NCBI GenBank assembly: GCA_965178125.1
Contig: OZ237742.1
Coordinates: 992,001 to 1,056,000, forward strand
DNA: 64,000 bases
DNA from: Bilabrum cf. latius
Lineage: Eukaryota > Bigyra: Bicosoecida > Bigyra > Bicosoecida
Reading direction: 5' to 3'
Made by a program: the position numbers and the translations under genes. The notes under the pieces are model-generated. The model was not told the DNA's origin. It ran no database searches and saw only the letters and a program-made list of their open reading frames with translations. Shown one piece after another: positions 1 through 13,500 of this stretch. Positions within the stretch are counted from its first letter, which is position 1. Every line of letters starts with the position of its first letter.

Positions 1-2
1 AC

Positions 3-1334
3 CTCCACGTGCTACCGAATCGCACGGAGCCCCTGGGCCCGAGCACGATCGTGGCGCTCTCCCAGCTGGAGACCGTCCTGTCTGTGCAGGGGCTGGGACC
101 GGAGGACCCAGTCAGTGAGGTGGGCATCGACGGAATCACCTTCACAGGCACCACTCCGACGTTTCTGAGGAAGGACCGACCGTACACGCAACCGATTCTC
201 AACGTGGCTGGCTGGTCCGTGTACCTAGGAGCCGCGGTGGTGGTGCGAGATGCAATCAGGCCGTCCATCACCAGGTGCACGTTCCAGAGGACTGGAGGCA
301 ACGGCGTGCTGCTGCGCGGGGGCGTCGTCAACGCGAGCATCAAATGGAACGAATTCACGCAGACCGGAGACAGCGGCGTGGTCGCGTGGGGCGAGATCCG
401 AGGGCCCGACGCCACATACGACCAGTTTGTGGACGGGGCGGTGTTCGAGGGCAACTTCGCGCACGACCTTGGGCTGCTGGGCAAGCAGATCAGCGCGTGG
501 ACGCAGTTCGGGACAGCCCGCACCCTGATTCGGCGCAATGTCCTCGGTGCAATGCCGCGCGCAGCAGTCAACATCGATGATGGCATCTTCGGCGGCAACC
601 TCATTGAGTATAACGTCGGCTTCGAGTCCGTGAGGGAGTCTGCCGACCACGGCTGGATGAACCTGTGGAGCAGGGAGCAGGCCGTCTCTGTCCGTCCATG
701 GGACGGGGCCGTCACGCCGCTCGCCGACTGGAGCGGGGCCCGCAAGAACCTCGTGCTGGCTGCAGGCGGGACCCTTTCGAACTTTGATGGGGACGATGGG
801 ACGAGGTGGCTGTGGAAGGACCACAACTCTCATGCCTACGCTGGGGCCAAGAATTATCTTGGACACAGCAAGCATAACCAGAACTCCGTGCACGTCCTAC
901 CAGACCTCGGCATGATGAAGTCGCAGTGCATGTTCAGCGATGGCGACACGGAGCACGCTGGTTACGGCGAAACCTACATCAATAACACGTGCATCTTGCT
1001 GAACGCAACGGTCGCTGTGGATAGCGGGGGCTGTCAACACGGCAACGAGACCAAGACATCTGTGTCGTCCGATGGAAACACGTACTATGTGTCAAAGGCG
1101 AGCGGAGTGTAGTTCTCGTGCGGCGAGCAGTTGTACACGCAGCAGGAGTGGGAGTCCATGACCGGCAACGCAAAGAGCTCCAAGGTGCGGGTCGGGCTAC
1201 CAGCACCCGCACAGATCGTCAGCATGATGCTGGACACGGTAGTTGATGACGGTGGGGAAATGTAGCAGCCAGCTGCGGAGCGCAAGGCCTGGTGGATGGA
1301 CACGGCAAAGTACCTCCGCTAGCACTTTTAGTAA
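3..1334 (+). CDS. Right-handed beta-helix (pectin-lyase-fold) protein, 3' part
   Basis: The frame is open at the left edge of the window, so the N-terminus lies outside. The visible part has the short repeats of a parallel beta-helix: runs such as GVLLRGGVVNASIKWNEF and VFEGNFAHDLG, with regularly spaced Asn, Gly and Val. This fold is known from polysaccharide-active and extracellular adhesive proteins. No catalytic residues can be assigned and the substrate is unknown. The frame passes three in-frame TAG codons (1110, 1263, 1320) and a fourth at 1329 before a TAA at 1332. Under the standard code it would end at 1112. The sequence after the first TAG stays protein-like, with several Trp and Gln, which supports read-through. 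The gene is convergent with the giant gene to its right. The fold call is moderate and the function unknown. Confidence 0.65.
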
Positions 1335-1592
1335 GCATTCGCATGGCCGTGTCTCGTAGCTTTGTGGAGCACGAACACTTATTCGGGTTCCGGATCCGTT
1401 GTCCGCGGGACGCGTGGATCCCGATCAGATCTGATCCCGATACGTTACACCCATACTCTGGATCTTCAAATCATATATATGCATTGCGAAGTCACAGACG
1501 TGCATCATCAGTATACCGTATATGTGAGCAAGCCAACAAACGCTCCACGGCTCAATCATACATGAAGCCCTACTATTGAGCAGGACAAGACC

Positions 1593-4500
1593 TCAGATGA
1601 TCTCGGAGGTATCTGTAGCCTTTGTCCCACGTGTCAAGCTATTTGTAGCGGCTGTTGCCGCTACACCTGTGGCTTTGCCTGCGGAAGACTCCTCGACCGC
1701 ACCAGTTTCCCCAAACATGGACCTCTTTCGCTGCTCTGCCTTTCTCTTGTGCTCTTCGAAAGCCTCCTTCTCCTTCCGGGCTTTCTCGCTCTCAGTTTCG
1801 AACACGGTGTGCTAGCGGAGGATGCCGATGCTCTTGGCGCCACGGACAGCTGACCACCTGCCCTTGCCACGCGGCGGTCTCCACGTAGCCTGAGAGCCCT
1901 TTCGACTCCTGCCCGTTCCTGCACCCGAGGCGCGACTCTCGCTGCGACACCTGCCCGTGTAGCTCTCGTCCGTCGGAGCTCTGGAGCGACCCTGCCCGTG
2001 CGCGGCATAGTCTTCTTCGGCATCGTCCAGCCCCCCACCCATCCGCATTTTTCGACGTTCTGCCTTTCTCTTGTGCTCTTCGAAAGCCTGCTTCTCCTTC
2101 CGGGCTTTCTCGCTCTCAGCTTCGAACACGTTCAGGACCTTCGACAACTTGCCCTTCCCGCGCGATCGTTTCCGTTTGCTCTTGGATCTATTTCGAGCCG
2201 TGCCTGTCCCTGCATCTGACGTGCGACTCTCGCTTCGCGATCTATCTTGGACGCCTTCTTCAGTTGAAGCGCTGAAACGACCCGACTCAGGCACGGCAGC
2301 GCTACCTGACTCTCCAGTGCCCAGCGCAGAGCCGGCTTCCCCGCCCTTCTATTCATACGAGCCGCCCCGTTGTCCGCCCATAGTCGGCAACTCTTGGCTT
2401 CCATCCTCGGCCTCAAACAAACGCCTGCAACTCAATCGACGGCCCGAACTGGCACGAACTGCGACCGGGTTGGCCTTCGACTCAAGCTCAGAGTGGCTGG
2501 CTGACGGTAAACTATTCGGGTCTCCTTTCGACGATGCGATCAGCAGCTCGCGCTTGCTACGCATGAGACCAAGTGATGGCCTTGATTCTCTCGACTTCTC
2601 TTCTTCTGACAGCCCAGGAGGACGCTAGGGCGGCCGTGCAACACGTGACCTCCCCTTGGGTCCCGCACGCTCTGCCTCCTCCTTCTTCTCCTTCGCCGCC
2701 TTTGCCTTTGCGTCTGCTTCCCGCTACTTCCTCATCATGACGATCGGATTGCTAGTCACATCCTGCTTTTCTTGATTACGTAACGATTTGGTGCTGCTGG
2801 CGATCCCAGCTCCAGCTGCCATTGCACCCACTATACCGAGCCCGGCGGATCTGCTTGATGTTGGATCCACCGAGCCAGGAGAGGGCCCATCAGAGGGAAA
2901 ACAGCACGACATCCAGCCCTAGGAGCCACATGTACCAATTTCAGCGCAAGAAATCTGCAATCTCCCGCACACTGGGGCCCCCATGTAGGTCCAGATTAGG
3001 ATTCCAGCAGTCGCAGCGACGGACCATCCTTGGCCAGCAACTTCCTTGAAGTCCTTGCGGAAGCTGAATATGGCGTAAACGAGAAGCAGCGCGTTGGATC
3101 CAATCACTAGCATGGTGGCGGGGAACTCGAGGCTCATGTTGTACCCGCCTAGCGGATCGATCTGGCGCTCCACATGCACGGCTAGTACGGCAAGCAACGT
3201 GGCAGCTGCCACGGCCAGGGAGTACACATCCAGCAAATTCAGCAGGTCGTCATGCTAGTATTTAACAGCAGGAAGCACCCGGACTAGATCTTTGAGCCCG
3301 TCACCACCCTCTTCTTCATCGTCTTCCTCCCCGTCACTGTAGTCAGGGAAGACATTGATGGCGTCATCCACCACCTCCAGCAAGTCTTCCATGAACGGTG
3401 CATCCAAGGGATCTCGATCGAGGTCAGCAGTTTCCTGGTCACCGTCATTTTGATCGAAAGGCACATCAGTGCTTTGCTTCGAAGCCACCGAATCCCAAGC
3501 TCCATCGTCAGGCAGTCTTGCTGCGCTCGCGCCAGCAGCACTTGCAAGACGAGGGCCAGGACCAGGGGCACGTGCTACGAAGCCGCGAGCAGCCGTCTCT
3601 GAACGACTGCAGCCCTTTCCATCCTCGTTTCCCTCATCTTGTCGCCGCAGCAGACCAGTGCCCCTGCTTGGGATAGCCTGCAAGTGGAGATGAGACACGG
3701 TCTTTCGGCGCACCAGCTCGGATGGCCGCGATGGCTGCCTGCCACCTTCCTACGTTCCACGACTTGCGCTCTTTTGCTCCGCATCCATGGTCGGCGCGGT
3801 CATCCCCTCGCTGTCTTCTGACATGGTAGATCGATCCAGGCGTGCCAAGCCCCCGGGCCCCTTCACCTTCGCTCGAGACTCAATGCGAGCTTCCTACAAC
3901 CATTCACGCACAGCATCCCGCATCCGAGCCTTTTCGTAGCGTCGCACACTAGCATTACAAGCTATGCACATGGTGGCGCAGAACGCGTATAGTGTTTCGC
4001 CGCAGCACCAGCCAGCGTAGGGTTTGTCCAAAACCTCAGTTTCGAAGATGGCATGCGAGCGAGCCCCGTCTTTCTTCTCATGCATGTCATGCATTTCCTT
4101 TTTGAGCTTCCGGATGCACTCTCTACACCGTTTCGGGTAGCTAGCCTTGTCCCTGTCGAATTTTGCTTTCTGATCGATCCAGGTCTTCTCGTTCCCTGCC
4201 ATGGCCTTGGTCGGAGCCACTGGCTTTGGTGGCATGCGCGACTTGGCCGCATCCAGAAGATGGTACCATAAGTGGCTCTTCCAGCCAGAGTACATGGAAT
4301 CGGGCATGATGTTCCAGATCCTAGTGTCGGTTGCATCATCTTTGTGAGGCTCTGCGTTGGCGCTGGAGTGCTGACCATGAGCGTGTCCTGACCCAGCATG
4401 CGAGGACAGCCGACGGCTTGATGCACCTCTTGCAAGGGAGCCCCGTCGCCCAGAGGCCATCGATAGAGATCTACGTCGGCCATCTGCGGGCGCACGGTCT

Positions 4501-7500
4501 TCGGCCTCGTTTGATTGCACGCCGTCCTACTTGTCGAGCTCCACGGCATCAAACCCGAGACCCTCCCCTCTCGTAGCATCGTCCGGCTTCATGTATACGA
4601 CCTTGCCGGTTGCGGTGTCAAACATCACGACGGGCAGCCCGTCCTTGGTGGTACGCTGCTTGTGCTGGTACGGTCGAGCCAGCGTCTACAGGATGAGCGA
4701 AATGATCACAATCGACAGCATGGCCAGTACTTGAACCTCGGGACCTAGCGGGGCTAGCACCGTCACCGCCAGCGCCTGTGCCGCCTTCCGCAATAGATTC
4801 ACCGCCTCCCAATATTTGCGCTCCTCCTTCAGCCCCTTGAACATGAAGCTCATCGAGTTGTCCACCGCGATCCAAGTCTCCCTGGAAACACAAGTGCAGC
4901 ACCTGCCCTTGACGAGAAGAACGACTGCCAGTGGCACTCCCAAACTGAACCCCAAGAGCATTGGCAAAGCAACCCGCAACATTTCCTCAAAGTTATCCGA
5001 GCAGCGGTAGTTCAGGTTCATCGACAAGCGCAGCTGCCCTTGGTCCCGAGTCGTGCTACCAAACAGCTCCCAGTCACTCACCACTTGCTTAGATTCGTTG
5101 TAGGCTTCCCATTCAGACTAAGGTGCACCCGGAGCTGGCACAGTCAAGTTGACAGCTTCGTATGCTTCACGCCTGGCATCCACCAGGGCGTCAAATGCAG
5201 CTCCCTGTTCGGGCTGGATGGACCGGCATGATAGCATTCGAAAGGCCGCTTCTGTCATCGGTGTGTGCACAAGGAAGAATATCACCAAAACTGACAGGGC
5301 CATTCGGTTCAGCCACATGCGCAGCAGATCCACGAGCTCCGTCTGGTACGTCACTCCCTGCTTGATGAAGACATCTTCATCAGCTGTCTCGTCGCTGTCG
5401 CTGTCAGAGTTGTCGGGGCTGGACTTAACATTTGTAATCCTTCGAATCGAAGCAGCAGTGCTAGCCTACAGTAGGTTGCGCCTGGTGCTAAAGTTGCTAC
5501 GGAGACTCATCCTCTACAGCCACTGGTACTTCTTGGCAAGCAGAGGAACACGCAGAACCATCGAGTACCACACCGGCAAGTGGCTGATCGCCTCCCCATT
5601 GGACTTTTCGTTGACCGAGTCAGTAGCAGGCTGATCCGCCGCGGGTCTTTGAACGCTTGCCCTTCTTGGAGAACGAGGTAAGCCGTGAAGACTCTCCCGG
5701 CGTGGTTGGTGCTGGCTGGCAGACGCACGGCGCAATGCATTGCTCATGGGAGCGCTCTATGCCGCACTCTTTGTGGAGCGCCCCTGCTCAGCGTCTTGTA
5801 TCATGGCCAGCGCCTAAGCAGCACCCCCCCCAAATCGAACGTTCGACCTGATCATTCTTTTCTTCGCTGCATTCGACATCGACATGCTGTGGCCCCCTTT
5901 CATGACTGGACGCGACGGCAGCTGTCTGTTTGAATGCTAGGCGGCAGCAATTGGGTTCGTTGCAGTGGACGGACCGCCTGTGGATGCTGTGGATCGAGCT
6001 CCGAGATCCTTGCCACCTCTGACTAAGTCGATTCGTTTGCTGCCGAAGCACGAGCAGCAGCACGCATCTACCCAAGCCATTTGGGTGGCCCCTCGGGTCA
6101 TCCCTTGCTCCATCCGGTACTCCTCCCACGCCGTCGCCCTGTCAGCGTCGCTGCTATGCTGGTAGTAGATTTCCTCAGCCTTCTCCATGTGGTCGAGCCA
6201 AGCCTTGGACCTCTGACAGCAAACGGCGTCGTACAGCGTTGGCATGAACGGCGCATGCAAGGCCTTGTCGTTGTCAGGCCTGCGCCAGTAGGCCAGTGTG
6301 TACCGCCAAAACAGCATCAGGCCCCATACGGTGGCAGCAAAAAGCACCAGTCCAGGCAGAACCATGTACTTAAGTATCGTCTGTGCCACCGGATCAGAGC
6401 TCTGGGAAAGCATGCACTCCAGTGCCATCCCGTCAGTGGCAGCCGATGCCCCCACAGAAACACCGCCAAAGAAGTTGCCCATTTCAACAGGAAACTGAAC
6501 ATCAAGCGAGCTCACAATCGCCACTGTCTGCAAGTGAGTGAAGAGGATCTTTGCCGCGACTACTGTTTGCTGTTCCCCCTCCTCATTCTGCTGCTTCCAA
6601 GCCCTAACAAGCAGAAAGCCGAGGCCAGCAGCGAGCAAAAGAGCGATAAATACCTTACTGACCAGCCGGCCGATGGCCTACCGACCAGAATTGGAGGGAC
6701 ACTCAAGGCACCTGCCAACCGGGTTGCGGAAGAATCCATCTTCGCACTGCTGGCACATGACTCCGGTGTGACCGCTGGCACATTTCTCCAGTTCAAGGGG
6801 TGCGAGGGTACGGCTCCCAGCCAGTGCACTAGGACGACTTTCCCAGCCCTACGCCACGAGCAGTCTAAGCGTGTCCTCCGGCGGGACAAGCCAAAACGAT
6901 ACAACAGTCCCATTGGGGTACGCCCTTCGTATTTCACTCGGCCTATCTGTCCAGGGAGGTAGGACCGGAGTTTCGTCTAGATTGCTGCCCAAGTTGAATC
7001 CACTGCCTTCAAAGAGAGGCTACAAGCTGGCCAAGGTTCTATCACGACGTGCTCGTGCCTAGGTGCCTTCGTCTTCGCGAAGAGTACCATCATTCCTCTG
7101 TACTCTTCCGGTTGTCACAAGCTGTGAGACCTCTTTCAGAAGGCGCGATTGACCCACCAACTCCTTCGCTGCGGCTGCCGAATCAGTGCGCTCAATTGCC
7201 ATCTGGAGCTGTGTAGGCTCGGAAATATGCACCTGTGCAGAACCAGATGCGTCTGCCTCAGCTGGCACCGATACAGGGACACCTCTACAAACATCAGCCT
7301 AGTCGCAACGTACGAAGCCTACTTGGCCGTATGACCACGGCAAACGCTGATACCCTTCCAGGGCAGCAATCTTGGTTGCCACCTCACCTGCGCATACAGC
7401 TCCTTCGGGGCAAAGCATGCACTCCTGCTTGATGCCCATGTCGCTGCTGGGCCGAAATCGCCCAAATTGACAAGAAGATACAACTTTCCAGGGGACATAC

Positions 7501-10500
7501 GCCCATTCACTTGCACGCGCTTTCTCCTCAATACCATCAGCCACGTGCTCGGCACGCACACGCACAATGTATGGCTCGCCAGATGGTACATTAAACGTGG
7601 TTTCTGATGCGTACCAGGCCGCATCAGAGGAGAGATCATTGAGCCTGCCATTCGTGTTGTCTGCCAGAACAGCTCGCTGCCTGGCCTCTCTTAATCGCAC
7701 TAGGGTGCTTTCGAGGTCGCGAAGCTCCCCTTCGATCCCGAATCGGTCTGGATTTGACTGCAACTAGCTGGTGTTGCCGGCCTGCATTAGTGAAATTAGC
7801 CGGTCGAGCTCTTCATCCTCGAAGTCTTGCTGCAGCCATGGCGCCCAGCCACTCGGTGATTCAGGTGCGCGCGTCTCGAAGGCCGTCACCGCAGCATCGG
7901 TGCCGAACGCACTCAAAGAGGGCGCCGCTTCGACCCTGAACCTTTGCGTTGCAAGGAAATTGAGGGCTTTTGTCCCGCTGATTGCGTCCACGGCCTTCCG
8001 TTCCATGTACTGGTTGGGAAAGAACCAGCGAACCACCAGACGGAGGTCGTCTCCGACACGTCTCCATGCAGCGGGGGCCAGAGGAGCGACTGGGGGCGGG
8101 AAATTCTGGGCTATTCCCTTTGGAGTGAGTCGTGCTCCATCGGGTGCGTCCATGCCGTAGTTGCCTGGAGGCAGCAATATGCCCCCTTCATCGCCAGCAC
8201 CCGCAGCCGAAGAAGGGGCAGTTGCGACGAGCTCCCCGTCATTTGTATACCTCTTGAGGTTGGACACTCCGGTGCGGATCACCACTTCGATTCCCAAATA
8301 GGGCTACACGGCCCCCGGATTGGTCAATACGTAGATCCATAGGGGATGATCATCGGGAATCTCACATGCAAGCTCGGTGCTCGACACAAACCAATCAAGT
8401 GCGCTGCCCGTGCAGGGCACTCCACCGATCGTCAAGTTGACAAGGTCAGCTGCAACGGCCCCGAATCCTTCTCCTCGGATGGATATGGTCTCGCCGGGGC
8501 CAGCTTCTTCCGGCACAACATTCAGCACACGAGGCGGAGGGATCAGCGTGACTGCATCTAGAGATGGCTGAGACGCAAGGCCGAGCACATCAATGCTCGC
8601 AGAGGAGACGGGCCATGGGCCTCCAATCACACCGCGGCCATCTGGGTCCGCATCCTCTGCGGCCGCGTCTGGCTGCACCCACCGCAGCCCAATGCAGCGG
8701 ATGGCCCGGCCTGGCTCCAGCATCTCAAGCCTAGCGCAATCTATACCTCCAATACGCACGCGTGAAGCCTGTCCAAGCACCAAAGGGAAGGCACGTCCTC
8801 GAAGAACCAAAGAAGCGTTCGGGTCACCGGCCAGGATAGCTTCCCTGGGCTGACCGGGTGAAATGGCTGGGGCGCAGTACGAGAGCTGCTGTGGCCGACT
8901 TACCACGCCTCCGGCCATCTGCACCCTGACCTGTATGGCCGATCCGGCTCCAGGCGGGAGCTCTAGCCGAATGCTCTCTGATGACATCCACACCGCAGGC
9001 ATCAGCGACCCGGTTGGCGTGCTGAGTGCAGCTGCTGCATCCGTGACAGGCACTGGGACTCCGAGCACGTAGCCCGGTATACCCATCATCTCCTTATATC
9101 CTACCGATAGAAGGCGGCTTGCATTCAGAAGCCCCTCTTTGGAGCCTGCCTCGACTGACGTACTGTTAAAGCCAGCCTGCAGTGCTTCGGCTTCTAGGTC
9201 AAATCCGGACAGCAGCACGTACTCCACGTCCTGCGGCCCTCTGCCAAACCCGAGACCCTCAATGATTACCGCACTTTCAGAGTTACCCCCCAGTGTATCT
9301 GAGCATTGCTAGAAGGACAGCTGCAGCACTCGAGGAGGCGTCATCAAGTCTACACCGGCAAACTGCATAGCCTACCCCGCTACTGCTATTTGGAGCGTGT
9401 TTCCTTCCCATGGAACTAGTGAGCTCAAGTCGTCATCCTGCCAGCCAAATTCATTGCATTGGATGCAGCCAGACACCGCGATCAACCCACTTGTGAGGCG
9501 CGGGCGTAGCTCAGGGAACCCCTTTCGGTCAACCCACTACTCAGCTGCGTCCAGATCAAGATCCTCGACATTGGTACAAGGCACACCACCAAAGGAGAGC
9601 ACCCTGTCAATGAAGAGCTGCGAGCCAAGTGACTGGCCACACACTAGCCTTTGCCTTTGCTCGCCATAGACAAGGTAGTTGGGCTCGACTATCTCAACCT
9701 GTGGTGGCGAGTAGGAGAGCTCCCCAACTGCGACCGACCCTGTCCGCAGCACAACCGCCACGCCAATCGAAGCGCCAGCTCCTCTAGGAACTTCAACCTC
9801 GAGTCGAGAGCTCGACAGCCACTGTACCGGACTATCAGGTGCGGAAACGATCACACCACCAGACTCATTCGTACTTGGTGCGTATCGACTTGAGAGCGCA
9901 GCACAGCGGCGAGCTGCGATAGGGAGCGGGCTCGGTGATGGTGACACGCTGGCTGACGGAGCTGCGGACGGGGTTGATGTCGGGCTCGGTGACGTCGTTG
10001 GGCCTATTGAAGGAGTTGTCCCGTTCGTGGTAGAGTTCGGACTATCTTGGGGATTCGCGCTGGTAGATGGGCTCGGCTGGGTGGATGCACTGGTGCTGGA
10101 ATTTTGGCCAGGACTTGGAGACGGAACTAGGCTTGCAGTTGAATTACTGGTTCCATTTGTTCCCGCATCAGTTGAGCCATTGCTTGCAGCTACAGGCAAT
10201 GTGGAATTCAGTGTGCTATTTCCATCGAACAGCTATCGACGACTTGTTGGTCGCCAACTTGATGAAGCTTCGACTGGTTGTAGGCGGCGTAACGTTCTAT
10301 TTGTGGATGGCGGTACAGGGCCAGAGCTGTTGGTACCTGCCGCAGTGCCATTCCCAGCGACTCCAGTCGATCTGTTTGATACAGCAGTAGAGTTGTCCGG
10401 CACCGGTGGAGATGGCCACGGCGTCGCGCTCACAGAAACATTGGGCAGTGTCTGGTTTGATGGTATGCTCTGGTTCAGCTAAGCTGATGGGCTGACCGAT

Positions 10501-13500
10501 GCCGTCGGTGTGACCGATGCAGACGCTGATGGTGATGGGCTCGGTAACGGGACCCTGCCAAAAATAAGCGGCTCGACGCAGGCATCCACCACACCATCCA
10601 GTGTTGACCAGGATGTATCGTCATCAGCAGCCCCAGATGCGGCCTCTGGCCAAGGGCCGAACACTACTGCGACCACATCCCTCGCATCAAGCCCGAAGCC
10701 CTACCCCTACACAATAATTGTACCGTACCCTGACGTGTCATAGTCGAGCTCAGGCTGCGTCTTTGGAGAAATACCAGATACTGAGGGGGCCCCTTGCAGA
10801 TCAACAACAGTGCTTGATACCACTGTTTGCCCTGCGATCACCACCTCAACCTCATTGGTAGGCCAGTCGTCCGCAGCGCGCTCCCACACTGCCGTACCAT
10901 TCGAAAGCATGGACTCGTACCGGGGCTGAAGGCCGTCGCACGTGATGTATCGCCCAGACAGCACAGATTCGTCTGCATCTGCCGCCGCTGCCGCCCCGCC
11001 GAACCTCTCCACAATAGCCAGGTCTGCCCCTTGTCGCACGGACCGGCACGGCAAGCCACCCAGAGTGATGCTGTCGATGTGATCGTCACGAAAGCCAAAG
11101 TATCTTCCTTGCAGCACAATGCTCACGTTGAAGTCTCGTGCGAGGGCGACCGATGGAAACGCTCTTACGATCTCAGGTCTTGCGAATGACAGTGTGCTAG
11201 TCCCTCCAATAGGAGACACAAGTCCAGTGCGCATACCAACAGAGACTGGGGCGTCCGCACCAACACCCCTTGGAATCATTACTGCAATGTTGTTCTCCGA
11301 GCTCCACCGGATGAGAGGACCGTCTTGGTTATTAAGTTCCTGCTCATTCAGGCTACTTACATCGTCATCTGCGCCCGGTGGAGGGGCCATTTCAAGCAAT
11401 ACCTACCCATCATCTCCCGTCTCAGCACTAACTTCCCAAAATTGCACTGAGCCATCAGCGTACACAAAGCGATTATGGTACACGCTCACAGCATTCTCTC
11501 CTTCCCCGAATCGAACGTACTCCACATCACCATTATACAGGCGATCAGGCCCCGTTTCGCCGACCTGTCGATCTCTCGTTCCAAAGCCAAGCCCAGCGAC
11601 TCGAGCGAACAAACCACCAGTGGTCGGGACACGCCCATCGCTGCTCGGCACTACCCCAGTCTGCTTTGGCAGTCGCGAGTCTGCAGCAACTGTGACAGCA
11701 AGCACCTCGGGCGGCGGTTGCGGTCTGAGGAAACTGCGCTTCTGCGTCTCTGTGATCTTGCCTTCAGACGCGTCGCTGGATATTCGAAAGAAAACTATCT
11801 CTGAGTCCCACAGCTGGGGCGCGTCGACAATGCACCCGAGCTTCTTTGACTGCCCCGGGACGGGAAATGAGTCAGAGCAGTTCAGCGGGCCGATTACCAC
11901 CTGCTCGATTGTGATTCCAGGCTCCTGCAACCCCTCCCCGGAGATCTCGAAGCGATACTGCATGCTACCTGGCGCTGCTGGCAGCACAATGGCCGGCTCA
12001 ACGCTCAGCACGAACACCTGCATGTACCGCAGGCCGTTGGGTTCCGACCGGGTGCCTCCATATAGGGCGCTGACTGAGGCAAATGTAGAGTCAAACGATG
12101 ATGTTAGGGATGGAATGTACAAGCACGGCTCACCAGAGCCACACGCAGTGTCACGAAGACTCGATATCCCAGGAGGGTTGACGTTCTCCCAGAATCCCGC
12201 AGACACGAGAGAGCCAGAAGCTGATGACAACACGTTGGTCACCTGCAAGCTGATATCTTGTAGCATGAGCGAGATTTCAGCTCCATTCTGACGGCTGCGC
12301 TCTATGATTACTTTCTAGGCATCTGAATTGACCAACCAATCGGGTGGCAAGTTGGACACGGCAGCCTCCACGAATTGATCACCCTGCGGCTCTAGTCTCT
12401 GCCTGTCAACGTTGCTAGCAGGATTGTCAATCCATCGGAGCGTTGGCTGCTCGAACGAAATGGAGGGGCGCATCTCTCGCTGCAGCGGACTAACCACAAC
12501 GTGCCGAGGTCGCCACATCGTCGCGCCCTCAAACCCCCTTGCCCACTCAGGAAGCTCGACTCGGTACTGCGCGTTTGGGCTCCACAACTTCACGGTAACA
12601 GTGCTACTAGTCATGTTAATGGACCTCTGGTTTGTATGCAGCACACCATGAAGAGGCTGCGGCACCCGTGACATTGCTGCCCCGCCAAGTGCGACAGCTG
12701 CATCCACTACTGGCGGCTCGTTGAAACGAGCATCTACTAGTGGAGTGGCGAAACCTCGCATCGATTCATCACCGGCACTGGGGCTGAGTTGACCACCCGC
12801 AAGAGACAACATTTGTGTATCTAAGCGTTCCCAAGGTTTTGCTACCGCACTGGAAACCATCAAGTCTACACCGGCGCCGAACGGAGCTTGAGCTCTAACC
12901 GTAGCAGCAGCTGGCACCCAAACTGCACATACAGCAGACAGGGTCTACAAATCGCAGTACACATTTGAGGTGCTGCTTCTGTCAGTTTGGTGAAGCGCTA
13001 GCGAGGCACAGTCATTGTCAGTGATTCCTTGAGGCACTGGCTGGCCAAGTGTGAACGGTGAGACTCGGGGCTGCGCTGCAGACCACATTTGCTGAGCTCC
13101 CGCAATCGACATGTTCGTATGTGGAAGCGTCACGTCGTCGTACTCTATCACAGTTGACTCGCTACAGCCATAATTGGATCCTCGATCGTACGACCCATTC
13201 AGAAACAGAAGCTAGTCACTAAATCTATACCTCACGTTGGCTCTAAAGAAATTTCTGACTTGTCGCGACTCTTGCCGAAGCTAGCAGTCATTCCAATCGT
13301 CAATGGCTTGACTGACTAGGCTACTTCCAGTACCAGTGACAGATACTTCATCTTTGAAGTACGCACACACGACATCCATCACATCGTTCCAAAGTGGTTC
13401 ATCATTTGCTTGCATGCGGCAAGACACCCTGGTTCGCTCCCGGCTCGGCACTCGAACCACGTACGTACCAAGATCAAACTCACCAACACCGCGGCTCAAT

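Noticed and set aside
11119-12291. 390-codon open frame on the plus strand
   Set aside because: Antisense to the giant gene's TIG region. No domain or start context, and the minus frame has the domains and signal peptide.
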